Assembly: GCA_029265085.1 (NCBI GenBank)
Contig: JAJUJY010000004.1
Span: 3,854 to 67,853, forward strand
DNA length: 64,000 bases
Reading direction: 5' to 3'
Source of the DNA: Chloroflexota bacterium
Lineage (GTDB): Bacteria; Chloroflexota; Anaerolineae; Anaerolineales; Anaerolineaceae
The translations under genes were made by a program, and so were the position numbers. The notes beneath the pieces were generated by a model. That model had not been told where the DNA came from and ran no database searches. It worked only from the letters and a program-made list of their open reading frames with translations. Position 1 is the stretch's first letter. Each line of letters opens with the position of its first letter. This document shows positions 1 to 8,050 of the stretch, piece after piece.

Positions 1-377
1 ACAGGCACCCAGAAAAAGACCCTGGCCTGCAAGAAACTGGTCACCGGTCTGAGCAGGGTGAAAATTACGCCCGTGACCAAAAAGACCACCACGCCCCACA
101 GCAGGTACTGCCACCACGGGATCGGGCTGCGGTAGCTGATCACGCCGGACAGGGTCAGCCGGCCGGTCTTCTTCTTGCCCTGGAACAGCAGATAGCCAAG
201 CTCCACCGGGACAATGACCACAGCAGCCGCAATGGTTAATGCCAAAATAGAGGGGTAGCCCAAATTCAAAATGGGCTGGCGGATCAGAAAATAAAAGAGG
301 CCGGTTAATATACCGGGCAGCAAGTGCAGCACGATCGATTGGAGGGTGGAATGTGTTTCGGGTGGGTTTTGATTCAT
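1..377 (-). CDS. Membrane protein, N-terminal part only (possible CPBP family)
   Basis: The reverse strand is open from an ATG at 377 to the window edge, giving 125 codons with no stop, so the gene continues outside. The protein begins MNQNPPETHSTLQ and then has at least three hydrophobic segments (about residues 17-35, 42-62 and 89-108). Between segments two and three lies a basic and polar stretch with GKKKTGR. The PIPWWQYLLWG stretch before the third helix resembles the N-terminal half of CPBP intramembrane protease-like proteins from this phylum, but the diagnostic EExxxR motif would lie beyond the window, so the family call is only an inference. It reads away from the serine hydrolase behind it, with 145 bases between them. 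Confidence 0.6.
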   Translation of the reverse strand, partial: MNQNPPETHSTLQSIVLHLLPGILTGLFYFLIRQPILNLGYPSILALTIAAAVVIVPVELGYLLFQGKKKTGRLTLSGVISYRSPIPWWQYLLWGVVVFLVTGVIFTLLRPVTSFLQARVFFWVP

Positions 378-522
378 GCGGGTAATCCTGAGCGAAAATG
401 GCAAGATGAATTGCAGCCCGCCTTAACGGGGCACAACGGTTTTATTATATCGATTCGGGCGAAAAACAAAAGCAGAATCGCCGCCCCGCCGCCACAACTT
501 ACCGAAACACGGGCCAAGGGCG

Positions 523-2004
523 CTATATTTCTGCGGCAGCGCACTTCACAAAGCGATGCTCAAGCGGATCAATCCAATCTTCACGGATCTTCACGCGGAA
601 TTCTGTAATCTCTCCCTGCCCATTGCTGATAAACGGCACCAGGCTTTCACCCCAAACAGGATGATCCCATTTGCAGAGGAAGGTATCATAATGCCAGTGT
701 TCAAGCGTGCCGGTCATGGTCTTGCTGGCCTGCAATTGAAGACGCAGCACATCCCCGTCCATTTGGATGGCAGCACCGCCTAACATACCGCTTTCATACT
801 TGCCGGCGTATTTCTCCAACGCCAGCGAAGGCCGGGTATCCTGCACCCGCAGCGCTTCTTTTGTCTGTCCAGCCTGTTTTTCCTGATCTTCCTTTGCCAG
901 ATCCAGGTAAATTTGAATCCAATCGCTGGGAGGCACGCCTAATAATTTCTCCGTCAGGAAGTTGGTAATTGCCATAAAGGCATCATTGGGCAGTTTGTTG
1001 GTAAAGACGGCCAATCCGATCTTCTCTTCCGGAATCAACAAAACACTGGAAAGCATGCCGTCCACGCCGCCGGTATGCCGGGCAACAAAGCGGCCGTGAA
1101 AATCACTCAGGAACCAGCCCAGCCCGTAGGCCGAGAAATGCCGCGTGGGATACAGCCGCCGCTCAAGATCAGACAGCTTGATGATCGTATGCGGGGTATG
1201 GGTTTCGGCAATAATCGCCGCGTCAACCACCTGTTTTCCATCCAAACAACCGCGGTTCAACTGCATTCGCAGCCATAGGGCAATATCCGCCGCGGAAGAA
1301 CAAATCATCCCGGCCGGGCCAATGGCCGTGTCAACTTGATAGCCCACCGTCTGGAGGCTGCCTTTAATTTCTTCATGCGGTGTGGCGACATTTTTATTGT
1401 CCCCAAACAGACCCGGATTGGCAACGCTATTGGTCATACCCAGCGGCTCGAAAATGCGCGTGCGGATAAAATCTTCCCAGCTCAGACCGCTCACCGCGGA
1501 AATCACCAGTCCGGCGGCGATGAACATCAGGTTGGAATACCCGAAACCGGCGCGAAAATCATATTGTGGGGGAATATGCCGCACCCGCCGGATAATTTCT
1601 TCCGCAGAGTAGCTGCTAAACAGTAAAACATCGCCAGCCCAGGTACCCAGTCCGCTGCGGTGGCAGACCAGGTCGCGGATGGTCATCAGCTGGGAGGCGT
1701 GCGGATCGGATAACTGAAAATAGGGCAGGTAGCGGGTCACCGGATCATCCCAACCCAGTTTTCCCTCCTGCACAAGCAAGCCGAGCGCCACGGCCGTGAA
1801 GGCCTTTGTGTTTGAAGCAATGGCAAATAAGGTATGCTCATCCACAAGCTCAGGTTTACCAATATCACGAATACCGTATCCTTTGGCGTGCAGTATCTGA
1901 TCATCTTTCACAACGGCCAGCGCCAGCCCCGGAATATTCCAGGTCTGCATGGCCTTTTGGACAAAACCATCAATTTCATTGATCAAATCTGTGGACTGGG
2001 TCAT
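523..2004 (-). CDS. Beta-lactamase-fold serine hydrolase
   Basis: This 493-residue protein belongs to the class C beta-lactamase / D-aminopeptidase / esterase superfamily (penicillin-binding-protein fold). The catalytic SNTK tetrad (SxxK, residues 64-67), the YSN motif (156-158) and an HTGG motif near residue 325 are all present, so the enzyme should be active as a serine hydrolase. The C-terminal 120 residues form an extra beta-rich domain of the kind often called DUF3471. No signal peptide is seen, so it is probably cytoplasmic. I chose the ATG at 2004 rather than the one at 2028 because an AGGA lies about 8 bases before it. The exact substrate (peptide, ester or beta-lactam) cannot be read from sequence. 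Confidence 0.85.
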   Translation of the reverse strand: MTQSTDLINEIDGFVQKAMQTWNIPGLALAVVKDDQILHAKGYGIRDIGKPELVDEHTLFAIASNTKAFTAVALGLLVQEGKLGWDDPVTRYLPYFQLSDPHASQLMTIRDLVCHRSGLGTWAGDVLLFSSYSAEEIIRRVRHIPPQYDFRAGFGYSNLMFIAAGLVISAVSGLSWEDFIRTRIFEPLGMTNSVANPGLFGDNKNVATPHEEIKGSLQTVGYQVDTAIGPAGMICSSAADIALWLRMQLNRGCLDGKQVVDAAIIAETHTPHTIIKLSDLERRLYPTRHFSAYGLGWFLSDFHGRFVARHTGGVDGMLSSVLLIPEEKIGLAVFTNKLPNDAFMAITNFLTEKLLGVPPSDWIQIYLDLAKEDQEKQAGQTKEALRVQDTRPSLALEKYAGKYESGMLGGAAIQMDGDVLRLQLQASKTMTGTLEHWHYDTFLCKWDHPVWGESLVPFISNGQGEITEFRVKIREDWIDPLEHRFVKCAAAEI

Positions 2005-2195
2005 TAATTTTTTCCTGTTCGAATGCAATGCTGCGAAGTCAAATCAACCAGGGCACAACCCTGGGTGGTTTGGACTGAATTATAACCGCGATAAATACAT
2101 AACTCCACGATTTCCGCTTTGTCCTTTGCGGTATATTCTTCGCAGGGTTGGTTGCGAGACAGGCAAATATTGCCATAAACCAGCGCAGCCTCCAC
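2004..2195 (-). CDS. Possible small Cys-containing protein, coupled to the hydrolase
   Basis: A 63-residue frame starts at a GTG at 2195. Its TAA stop overlaps the ATG of the downstream serine hydrolase as TAATG, the classic layout for translational coupling. The predicted peptide is hydrophilic and holds five cysteines (for example NICLSRNQPC and ELCIYRGYN), which could bind metal, but I recognise no family. It lies in the 260-base gap between two divergent genes, so it may equally be upstream regulatory DNA. The evidence is only frame, overlap and composition. Confidence 0.25.
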   Translation of the reverse strand: MEAALVYGNICLSRNQPCEEYTAKDKAEIVELCIYRGYNSVQTTQGCALVDLTSQHCIRTGKN

Positions 2196-2288
2196 GTTTC
2201 AGCGTTTCGAACTTGTTCCGGGCAGCAACTCCCAACGGCGCGGATTTCAATGTTACAATTTTCTTATCTTTTCTCTCAGGAGCTGCAA

Positions 2289-3008
2289 ATGACCGAACTC
2301 CTTTACCAGACAGATGCCTATTTAAAAGAATTTGACGCTGAGATCAGCGCTGTGGACCATGAAAATCACGCGGTGCTGCTCAACCGCAGCGCGTTTTACC
2401 CCGGCGGAGGCGGCCAACCCTGCGACCTCGGCTGGCTGCACACGACCGCCGCCCGGCTGACACTCACCCGTGCGCGCAAATCTCCCGAAGGAGTCTGGCA
2501 TTTGCTCAGCCCGGAAGATGCCCTGCCCGAACCCGGCACCCCCGTGCACGGTGAACTGGATTGGGCGCGGCGCTATGCGCTGATGCGCACCCACTCCGCG
2601 CTGCACATCCTCTGCGGCGTGGTCTTCCGCGACTACGGCGCACTGGTCACCGGCGGCGATATGGACCCGCTCAAAGGGCGCATGGATTTTGAGTTTGAAA
2701 ACTTAAGCAAAGAACTGGTCAGCGTGATCGAAGAAGCCGTCAACCGCGAGGTAGCCGCCGCCCGCGATGTGCGCGTGCGCATCCTGCCCCGCGAAGAAGC
2801 CTTCCAGATCCCCGACCTGATCCGCACCAAGATCAACCTGCTGCCGCCGGAAATCAGCGAAATCCGCACGGTGGAATTAGCCGGGCTCGACCTGCAAGCA
2901 GACGGCGGTACACACGTCGCCAACACACGCGAGGTCGGCAAGGTCCGTGTGGTCGATTACAAGAGCAAGGGCAAGATCAACAAGCGAATTTACATAGAGC
3001 TGGAATAA
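2289..3008 (+). CDS. alaX: Alanyl-tRNA editing protein (AlaX family)
   Basis: This stand-alone editing domain (239 residues) hydrolyses misacylated Ser- or Gly-tRNA(Ala) in trans. The N-terminal part has the NRSAFYPGGGGQP motif seen in AlaRS-related editing domains. The zinc-site HxxxH is HSALH, and the second zinc motif reads ADGGTHVANT. In AlaRS-type sites a Cys precedes GGTHV; here an Asp takes its place, a change that I believe also occurs in other stand-alone AlaX proteins. I chose the ATG at 2289 because AGGAG lies 6 bases upstream; longer upstream frames have no comparable site. A hairpin follows the stop, and the next gene is convergent. Confidence 0.9.
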   Translation: MTELLYQTDAYLKEFDAEISAVDHENHAVLLNRSAFYPGGGGQPCDLGWLHTTAARLTLTRARKSPEGVWHLLSPEDALPEPGTPVHGELDWARRYALMRTHSALHILCGVVFRDYGALVTGGDMDPLKGRMDFEFENLSKELVSVIEEAVNREVAAARDVRVRILPREEAFQIPDLIRTKINLLPPEISEIRTVELAGLDLQADGGTHVANTREVGKVRVVDYKSKGKINKRIYIELE

Positions 3009-3011
3009 AAA

Positions 3012-3041
3012 CAACCGCCCGCAGTCAGAAGCTGCGGGCGG
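3012..3041 (-). terminator. Intrinsic terminator for the EamA transporter
   Basis: A perfect 10-bp stem (3015-3024 with 3032-3041) with a 7-base loop lies between two convergent genes. Read on the minus strand it is followed by TTGTTTTTA, so it should stop transcription from the transporter. On the plus strand the T-run is missing, so it would be weak for alaX. Confidence 0.75.
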
Positions 3042-3062
3042 CTGATTCCTGCCAACACACAA

Positions 3063-4028
3063 TTAATCCTCTGCGGCCACCGGAGCCGCCGATTTTGGCG
3101 GTCTCTTGACTGGCTGAGTCAGTGAGATGACCGCCACCGCGCTTAAGATAATGGCCGCGGCCAGCACAATCCGCGGCGTGACCGGTTCCTGTCCCAACAG
3201 GCTGCCCAGGAAAATCGCCACCACCGGGTTGACATAAGCATAGGTTGAGACCAATGTGGTCGGGGCAACCCGCAGCAGCCAGGTGTAGGCGGCATAGCCC
3301 ACCAGCGAACCAAACACAACCAGGTAAGCCAGCCCCCACAGCGAGCGCGGCGCGACCCCGGCCAGGTCCAGGCGGCCCCATTCCCCAGTCAGGCTGCCAA
3401 CCAGGAACAGGCCCACCCCGCCGGTGATCATCTCCATGCCCGTACCGGCCAGCGGTGAATCCGGCAGATTGGCTTTGCGGCTGTAAAGCGAGCCGATCGC
3501 CCAGGCAAACGAGCCCAGCAGCAGCGCGCCCGCACCCAGCATGTCCACCCCGCCCTTCAGGCCGGTCACCTCAGCCGGGCCAATTAGCAGCGCAATCCCC
3601 AAAAAGCCAACCAGCACCCCCGAAAGCGAAATCCAGTTGGGGCGCTTTTGCCCCGCGGGCTTACGGCCAAAGAGCCAGTCCAGCAGCACCATCCAGAGCG
3701 GCACCGCCCCCACCAGCAAAGAAGCAATCCCGGAATGGACCCGCTGTTCCGCCCAGGAAACCCCGCCGTTGCCGATCGTCAGCAGCAGCACACCAATCAC
3801 CGCCGCCGAACGCCAATGCACCCAGCTGGGGCGCGGGTCACCGCTCAGCCGCCGCCAGATATAGAGGATTAGCCCGGCAGTAAGCTGGCGCGTCCCGGCC
3901 ATGAGGAAAGGCGGAATCGTCTCCACCGCAAAGCGGATGGCTAAATAGGTAGATCCCCAAAAAATATACACACAAATCAGCGCAGCCCAAATGGCCAGCG
4001 CCGTAGGAGCCTTTGCCCGGACGTTCAT
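3063..4028 (-). CDS. EamA/DMT-family transporter (YedA-like exporter)
   Basis: The 321-residue protein has the ten-helix layout of the drug/metabolite transporter superfamily, with two EamA repeats (about residues 13-145 and 160-305). Family-typical segments include the FWGSTYLAIRFAVETIPP stretch after helix 1 and VSTYAYVNPVVAIFLG in the second repeat. Such proteins export amino acids or other small metabolites through the inner membrane; YedA-like is the closest match I can recall, but substrate is unknown. The start ATG at 4028 gives a normal family length. It is a single gene with its own terminator. Confidence 0.85.
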   Translation of the reverse strand: MNVRAKAPTALAIWAALICVYIFWGSTYLAIRFAVETIPPFLMAGTRQLTAGLILYIWRRLSGDPRPSWVHWRSAAVIGVLLLTIGNGGVSWAEQRVHSGIASLLVGAVPLWMVLLDWLFGRKPAGQKRPNWISLSGVLVGFLGIALLIGPAEVTGLKGGVDMLGAGALLLGSFAWAIGSLYSRKANLPDSPLAGTGMEMITGGVGLFLVGSLTGEWGRLDLAGVAPRSLWGLAYLVVFGSLVGYAAYTWLLRVAPTTLVSTYAYVNPVVAIFLGSLLGQEPVTPRIVLAAAIILSAVAVISLTQPVKRPPKSAAPVAAED

Positions 4029-4108
4029 GGTCGCACCTGTAATTCGAGAATATTCAACTATTTAACCATAAAATGGGGGAATTGGGGGGAAGAGAAGCTG
4101 GCAGCAAA

Positions 4109-4142
4109 CAACAAAAAAGCTGACGGCTGTGGGCTGTCAGCT
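4109..4142 (-). terminator. Duplicated tRNA terminator
   Basis: This is the copy of the tRNA-Asn terminator inside the first repeat: the arms AGCTGAC and GTCAGCT lie at 4118-4142, followed on the minus strand by a T-run. It would catch read-through from the first terminator. Confidence 0.65.
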
Positions 4143-4157
4143 AATCGCTTAAAAGAT

Positions 4158-4210
4158 TGGCTCCTCGACCAGGACTCGAATAGCATACCCTTCCGGGTAC
4201 CTGGAACCTA
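4158..4210 (-). pseudogene. Interrupted 3' fragment of tRNA-Asn
   Basis: The stretch contains the CCA end, the acceptor 3' strand and the T arm of tRNA-Asn. A 19-base insertion (4181-4199) sits between CTCGAA and CCTGGAACCTA, which are adjacent in the intact gene. The anticodon arm and 5' half are absent, so it cannot make a tRNA. The insert itself contains a small hairpin (TACCC / GGGTA). Confidence 0.75.
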
Positions 4211-4234
4211 CCAAAAGAGGTCACAGGCAGCAGG

Positions 4235-4268
4235 CAACAAAAAAGCTGACGGCTGTGGGCTGTCAGCT
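4235..4268 (-). terminator. Terminator of tRNA-Asn
   Basis: Downstream of the tRNA on the minus strand the arms AGCTGAC and GTCAGCT (4244-4268) can extend to ten pairs with a wobble. They are followed by a run of five T and then GTTG, a standard intrinsic terminator 15 bases beyond the CCA. Confidence 0.75.
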
Positions 4269-4283
4269 AATCGCTTAAAAGAT

Positions 4284-4359
4284 TGGCTCCTCGACCAGGA
4301 CTCGAACCTGGAACCTAGCGGTTAACAGCCGCCCGCTCTGCCGATTGAGCTATCGAGGA
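4284..4359 (-). tRNA. tRNA-Asn (GTT)
   Basis: The 76-base gene folds as a full cloverleaf on the minus strand. The acceptor TCCTCGA pairs with TCGAGGA, followed by discriminator G and an encoded CCA. The anticodon loop CTGTTAA gives anticodon GTT, and the T loop is GTTCGAGTC in context. A consensus promoter stands just upstream and a terminator just downstream, so it is a monocistronic tRNA unit. Confidence 0.97.
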
Positions 4360-4370
4360 ACAACGAGGCT

Positions 4371-4398
4371 ATTATAATCCATCTCGTGTCACTGTCAA
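4371..4398 (-). promoter_or_regulatory. Sigma-70-type promoter of tRNA-Asn
   Basis: On the minus strand TTGACA (4398-4393) and TATAAT (4376-4371) are both perfect consensus boxes separated by 16 bases. The tRNA 5' end lies 11 bases after the -10 box, as expected for a strongly expressed stable RNA. Confidence 0.9.
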
Positions 4399-4514
4399 GC
4401 CTTCATGCACAAATCAGCCCAAGAAACGATTTCTGCCCAGGCAGCCCTTCACCCAAATTGCAACGCTTTTGCAACGATTTTTTTTAAAAAATTAATGCAT
4501 TTTTTTAAAAACCA

Positions 4515-4573
4515 TGCTATAGTATTAAAGTCAATCGCCTGGGTGCCCCCCTCACCCCGGCGATTGATCTTTT
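4515..4573 (+). promoter_or_regulatory. Extended -10 element abutting a terminator-like hairpin
   Basis: TGCTATAGT at 4515-4523 is a good extended -10 box. Transcription would begin near 4530, right at the base of a strong hairpin: TCAATCGCC (4531-4539) pairs with GGCGATTGA (4559-4567), the inner GGGTG/CACCC pair adds to it, and TCTTTT follows. This gives either a very short RNA or an attenuator before the methyltransferase at 4619. No upstream plus-strand gene needs this terminator. Confidence 0.5.
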
Positions 4574-4618
4574 AACCGCCATTCCCCTATCTCCACCAAA
4601 CCGGGTACAATTTCAACA

Positions 4619-5263
4619 ATGGATGACCGCTTTCCCGCCAGTGAATTTGACGAATGGGCGCCGGATTACGATAATTCGACCGCCGCGGAACCCTTTTTCC
4701 CCTTTGAGGGGTACACCCAGGTATTAAACAACATCGTCACAGCGGCAGCTGCCGCCAGCGGACAAACGGTGCTGGACCTGGGTACCGGTACGGCCAACCT
4801 GGCCTTGCTCTTTGCCCGCCAGGGCTGTGACCTGTGGTGCACCGACTTCTCCACCGCCATGCTGGAACTGGCCCGCCAGAAGCTGCCCCAGGCGCGGTTT
4901 GTCTGCGCAGATTTGCGCGCTCCCTGGCCGCCGGAATTGGAGCGGCCGTTTGACCGGATTGTTTCTGCCTATGTTTTCCACCATTTTCCCCTGCCGCAAA
5001 AAGTACAGCTGATTCACGGGCTGGTCCGCCAGCGGCTGGCTCCCGGCGGGCGGCTGGTCATTGGCGATATCAGTTTTCCAGACCTGGCCGCTAAAGCCAG
5101 CGTGGCTGAAAAAGTTGGCAGCGATTGGGAAGAGGAAGAATACTGGCTTGCCGACGAATCCGTCGCGGCCATCCAGGCCGCCGGGCTGCTCGTCCGTTAC
5201 CAGCAGATCTCTTCCTGCGCCGGGGTTTACAGTATATCCAACGCTGAGAATACCGATCGTTAA
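4619..5263 (+). CDS. Class I SAM-dependent methyltransferase
   Basis: The 214-residue protein has a Rossmann-fold methyltransferase core. Motif I is VLDLGTGTANLALLFA (about residues 47-62), an acidic residue follows strand 2 (CTDFS), and the later VSAYVFHHFPL segment matches the UbiE/COQ5-type methyltransferase layout. Substrate is unknown. There is no ribosome site before the ATG at 4619. Instead TACAAT lies at 4606-4611, 7 bases upstream, so the transcript probably starts at the ATG itself (leaderless). It is followed closely by holB, which has its own similar box. Confidence 0.88.
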   Translation: MDDRFPASEFDEWAPDYDNSTAAEPFFPFEGYTQVLNNIVTAAAAASGQTVLDLGTGTANLALLFARQGCDLWCTDFSTAMLELARQKLPQARFVCADLRAPWPPELERPFDRIVSAYVFHHFPLPQKVQLIHGLVRQRLAPGGRLVIGDISFPDLAAKASVAEKVGSDWEEEEYWLADESVAAIQAAGLLVRYQQISSCAGVYSISNAENTDR

Positions 5264-5314
5264 CCAACACCTTTTGGATTGCCGAATGGTCACTCCTGGG
5301 CTACAATTCTAGGC

Positions 5315-6325
5315 ATGGATTGGGGAATTATAGGTCACGAATGGGCCGCCGAGCTCTTGCGCCAGCATATTGCGCAGGGAACCATGCGCCACGCCTATCT
5401 GTTTTGCGGTCCGCCGGGAGTTGGCCGCCGCACCCTGGCACTGCGCTTTGCCCAGGCAATTAACTGCACCCAGCCGCCCGCGCCGGGTGAGCCGTGCGGC
5501 TCCTGCCGCACCTGCCAGCAGATGGAGCGCATGCAGCACGCCGATTTAAGCGTGGTGCAGCCTGAGCCTGATGCTTCTACCCTCAAAGTGGACCAGATCC
5601 GCGACCTGATGCACACCCTTTCTCTCTCGCCATACCAGGCACGCTTTCGCGTGGCCTTACTGCTCAATTTTGAAACCGCCACCCCCAGCGCCCAAAACGC
5701 GCTGTTAAAAACCCTGGAAGAAGCCCCGGAAAAGGCCGTTCTGCTGCTGACCTCGGACTCGCCGGACAACTTGCTGCCGACCATTGTCTCCCGCTGTGAG
5801 GTGCTGCGCCTGCGCCCCCTGGCGGTAGGCGATCTCAGCACGGCGCTGCAATCCCGCTGCGGTTTATCCGCGGAAGAGGCCGAAAACCTGGCCCATCTCT
5901 CCGGCGGCCGGCCGGGAACCGCCCGCCGCCTGCATGAAGACCCCAAGCTGGTTGAGCAGCGCGAGAGCTGGCTGAACGACCTGGAAAATTTGCTCGTCTC
6001 TAGCCGGGTGGAGCGGTTTAAGTACGCTGAAAAAATCACCAAAAGTGAAACGCGCGATAAAGAGAAAATCCGCCAGATTTTTTACACCTGGCTGACCTTC
6101 TGGCGCGATGTATTACTTCGCTCCGCCGGTGCGCAGGTCCCGCTGACCAACCACAGCCGCGCTGAAAAAATCAGCGCCTATGCCAACCGGATCAGCGTGG
6201 AAACTGCCCGCTTGCGCCTGAACGACCTGGAAAAAGCCCTGGACGGGCTGGATGCCAACCTGAATGTGCGCCTGATGGTTGAGGTGCTGCTGCTCGATCT
6301 GCCGCACCTGCCCGCCGTTCAATAA
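5315..6325 (+). CDS. holB: DNA polymerase III delta' subunit
   Basis: This 336-residue AAA+ protein is the clamp-loader delta' subunit. It shows GPPGVGRRT (P-loop region, about residues 31-39), then a zinc-binding knuckle (cysteine of INC followed by CGSCRTC), then SAQNALLKTLEEAP and the SRC sensor segment typical of delta' and gamma/tau. Unlike true delta' of E. coli the P-loop lysine position is an Arg, in line with a non-hydrolysing subunit. The start is set at 5315 since TACAAT ends 7 bases before it and no ribosome site exists, another probable leaderless mRNA. Confidence 0.92.
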   Translation: MDWGIIGHEWAAELLRQHIAQGTMRHAYLFCGPPGVGRRTLALRFAQAINCTQPPAPGEPCGSCRTCQQMERMQHADLSVVQPEPDASTLKVDQIRDLMHTLSLSPYQARFRVALLLNFETATPSAQNALLKTLEEAPEKAVLLLTSDSPDNLLPTIVSRCEVLRLRPLAVGDLSTALQSRCGLSAEEAENLAHLSGGRPGTARRLHEDPKLVEQRESWLNDLENLLVSSRVERFKYAEKITKSETRDKEKIRQIFYTWLTFWRDVLLRSAGAQVPLTNHSRAEKISAYANRISVETARLRLNDLEKALDGLDANLNVRLMVEVLLLDLPHLPAVQ

Positions 6326-6350
6326 TCTGGCGGGTGAAACTGTCTTAATC

Positions 6351-6378
6351 CAAAACGGAGCAGACCCCGTCCGCTCCG
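6351..6378 (-). terminator. Probable terminator between convergent genes
   Basis: CGGAGC (6356-6361) and GCTCCG (6373-6378) form a short GC stem. On the minus strand it is followed by TTTTGG, so it most likely serves the gene ending at 6416. Confidence 0.45.
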
Positions 6379-6415
6379 CCGAATGATTCTTGATGATCCG
6401 GGAAAAGCTGCCCGT

Positions 6416-7255
6416 TTATCCTTCAACCCCCGACTGGATCACATCCGCGACCGGCGCATTGAAAGAAACACCCAAAACGTCATAATGATTAAAAATATCA
6501 TCTTCCCAGGCCATGCAAAAGTGGCTGGGTAAGGTAATGCCGCCCTCAAACTTTTGATAGCGACTGAGGAACATCTGAAAACGGTACAGGATTCCGCTCT
6601 TGCTGGCTGGCCGCTGAGTTTCCACCCGCGCCAGGCTGCCGGTTTGGGGGTCAAAAAACAAGTGAAACGTCAGCGTTTCATCCTCATACGGCAAACTTAC
6701 CTGCACCGAGTGTTCATCCAGTGCCTGCCACTGCGCCCCCGGATGTTCCAGCGGAGCCGTAGGCGCAACTGCCAGTGTATAAAGCCAGAGTGCCACCCGC
6801 TCCGAGCGGTCCATATTTTCACCCTCAGAGGCCTGCCCGCCCATCAAAAAGCGGCCGTGCCCCTGCTTGTATTCATCGCCGCCGTCCAGCAGCATGCGGC
6901 GCAGCCAGTAAAAGCGCGCCCGCCAGACAAAAGCCTGCCCAGGCACAAGATGCAAAGTCCAGCCGTCTGGCACCCACAGGTTACCGATGACGGGAAACTT
7001 ACGCACCGAGAATTTACCGCGCCCCCAGGCTGCCACACTTTGCTGAGCGTAGGGCACCTCGCCATAAACCTGCCGGTAATACCGCAGCAACGGCGCAGGT
7101 AAATCCGCGGGCAGTTCAGCCTTTCTCAGGGTTTGCTGTTCGCCGCTCAACACCGGCACACGCACTTTGGCCGGAATATTAAACCCAATCACAATCAGAA
7201 CGGCAGTTAACCCAACCGCAACGGCCAATATGGTGAGAATGTTCCCAAAGTCCAT
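6416..7255 (-). CDS. Conserved membrane-anchored protein (DUF6544-like)
   Basis: The 279-residue protein has one N-terminal membrane helix (about residues 7-27) and then a soluble domain. The PAPLLRYYRQVYG segment, the WRARFYWLRRMLLDGGDEYKQGHG region and a C-terminal half rich in beta strands resemble the DUF6544 family. No catalytic motif is recognised, so function is unknown. It stands alone, convergent with holB and upstream of nothing obvious; the riboflavin operon ends 45 bases behind its start and reads the same way, so some read-through is possible. Confidence 0.6.
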   Translation of the reverse strand: MDFGNILTILAVAVGLTAVLIVIGFNIPAKVRVPVLSGEQQTLRKAELPADLPAPLLRYYRQVYGEVPYAQQSVAAWGRGKFSVRKFPVIGNLWVPDGWTLHLVPGQAFVWRARFYWLRRMLLDGGDEYKQGHGRFLMGGQASEGENMDRSERVALWLYTLAVAPTAPLEHPGAQWQALDEHSVQVSLPYEDETLTFHLFFDPQTGSLARVETQRPASKSGILYRFQMFLSRYQKFEGGITLPSHFCMAWEDDIFNHYDVLGVSFNAPVADVIQSGVEG

Positions 7256-7300
7256 GCTGATTTCCTCCCGGAAAACCTGGTTTGGAAACAGTATACCATG

Positions 7301-8050
7301 TCAGCCGATCGCTGCCCGCAGCCGCCGCGACAATTCGCTAAATTCCGGCGTATAGCGGATCTCTTCCCGGCGCGGGCGCGGCAGGTCCACGGCCAAGTCC
7401 AGGCTGATGCGCCCTGGGCGCGGGGTAAATACCAGCACGCGGTCAGAAAGCAGCAGCGCCTCTGATATGGAGTGAGTCACCATCAAGACGGTTTTCCGGC
7501 GCTCCTGCCATAGCTCCAACAGCTCTGCGCCCATGCGTTCGCGGGTCAGGGCATCCAGCGCGCCAAAAGGCTCATCCAGCAGCAGCAAATCCGGGTCTTG
7601 AATGAAAGCACGCGCCAGCGCCACCCGCTGTGCCATTCCGCCGGAGAGATCGCGCGGCCAGTGTGTCTCAAAGCCCTGCAGCCCAATCAGATTTACCATC
7701 TCCTGCGCCCTGTCTTGAGCGGTCTCCACCGGAATACCCTGCATCTCCAGCGGCAGGGTGATATTATCCAGCACAGTGCGCCAGGGCATCAGGTTAGCCT
7801 GCTGGAATACATACCCAATTCGCGGCGCATCACCGGTATAGCGGATTTCACCGCTGGTTGGCTGCACCAATCCGGAGAGCACCCGCAGAAGAGTGCTTTT
7901 TCCACTGCCCGAAGGCCCCAAAATGCACACAAATTCCTGCGGGTTGAGATTAAAAGACAGGTTCTGTACCGCCAGCAGCCCGCCATTCTCACCCGGGAAG
8001 TTGACGCTCAGGTTGCGCACTTGTAAAACCGGCTGGGCCAGAGCTTCCAT
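7301..8050 (-). CDS. Riboflavin ABC transporter, ATP-binding subunit
   Basis: This 249-residue ATPase drives the import complex encoded upstream. Walker A is GPSGSGKST (about residues 42-50), the signature is LSGGMAQRVALARA, and Walker B is LLLLDEPFGALDALT followed by the switch HSISEA. It is of the nitrate/sulfonate/taurine (SsuB/TauB) type. It is the last gene of the operon and starts right after the stop of the binding-protein gene. The substrate is inferred from the FMN riboswitch that leads the operon, not from the protein itself. Confidence 0.9.
   Translation of the reverse strand: MEALAQPVLQVRNLSVNFPGENGGLLAVQNLSFNLNPQEFVCILGPSGSGKSTLLRVLSGLVQPTSGEIRYTGDAPRIGYVFQQANLMPWRTVLDNITLPLEMQGIPVETAQDRAQEMVNLIGLQGFETHWPRDLSGGMAQRVALARAFIQDPDLLLLDEPFGALDALTRERMGAELLELWQERRKTVLMVTHSISEALLLSDRVLVFTPRPGRISLDLAVDLPRPRREEIRYTPEFSELSRRLRAAIG

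Larger units (their letters stand above)
4109..4306. repeat. 72-bp direct repeat carrying a tRNA 3' end and its terminator
   Basis: Positions 4109-4180 are repeated base for base at 4235-4306, an offset of 126. Each copy holds the terminator hairpin and the 3' portion (acceptor strand and part of the T arm) of tRNA-Asn. Only the second copy belongs to a full tRNA. The copies part right after CTCGAA inside the T loop. Confidence 0.9.

Noticed and set aside
4109..4306. CRISPR-like direct repeats near the tRNA
   Set aside because: There are only two copies, 72 bases long, holding a tRNA end and terminator, and no cas genes; it is a simple duplication. No CRISPR array is seen in the window.
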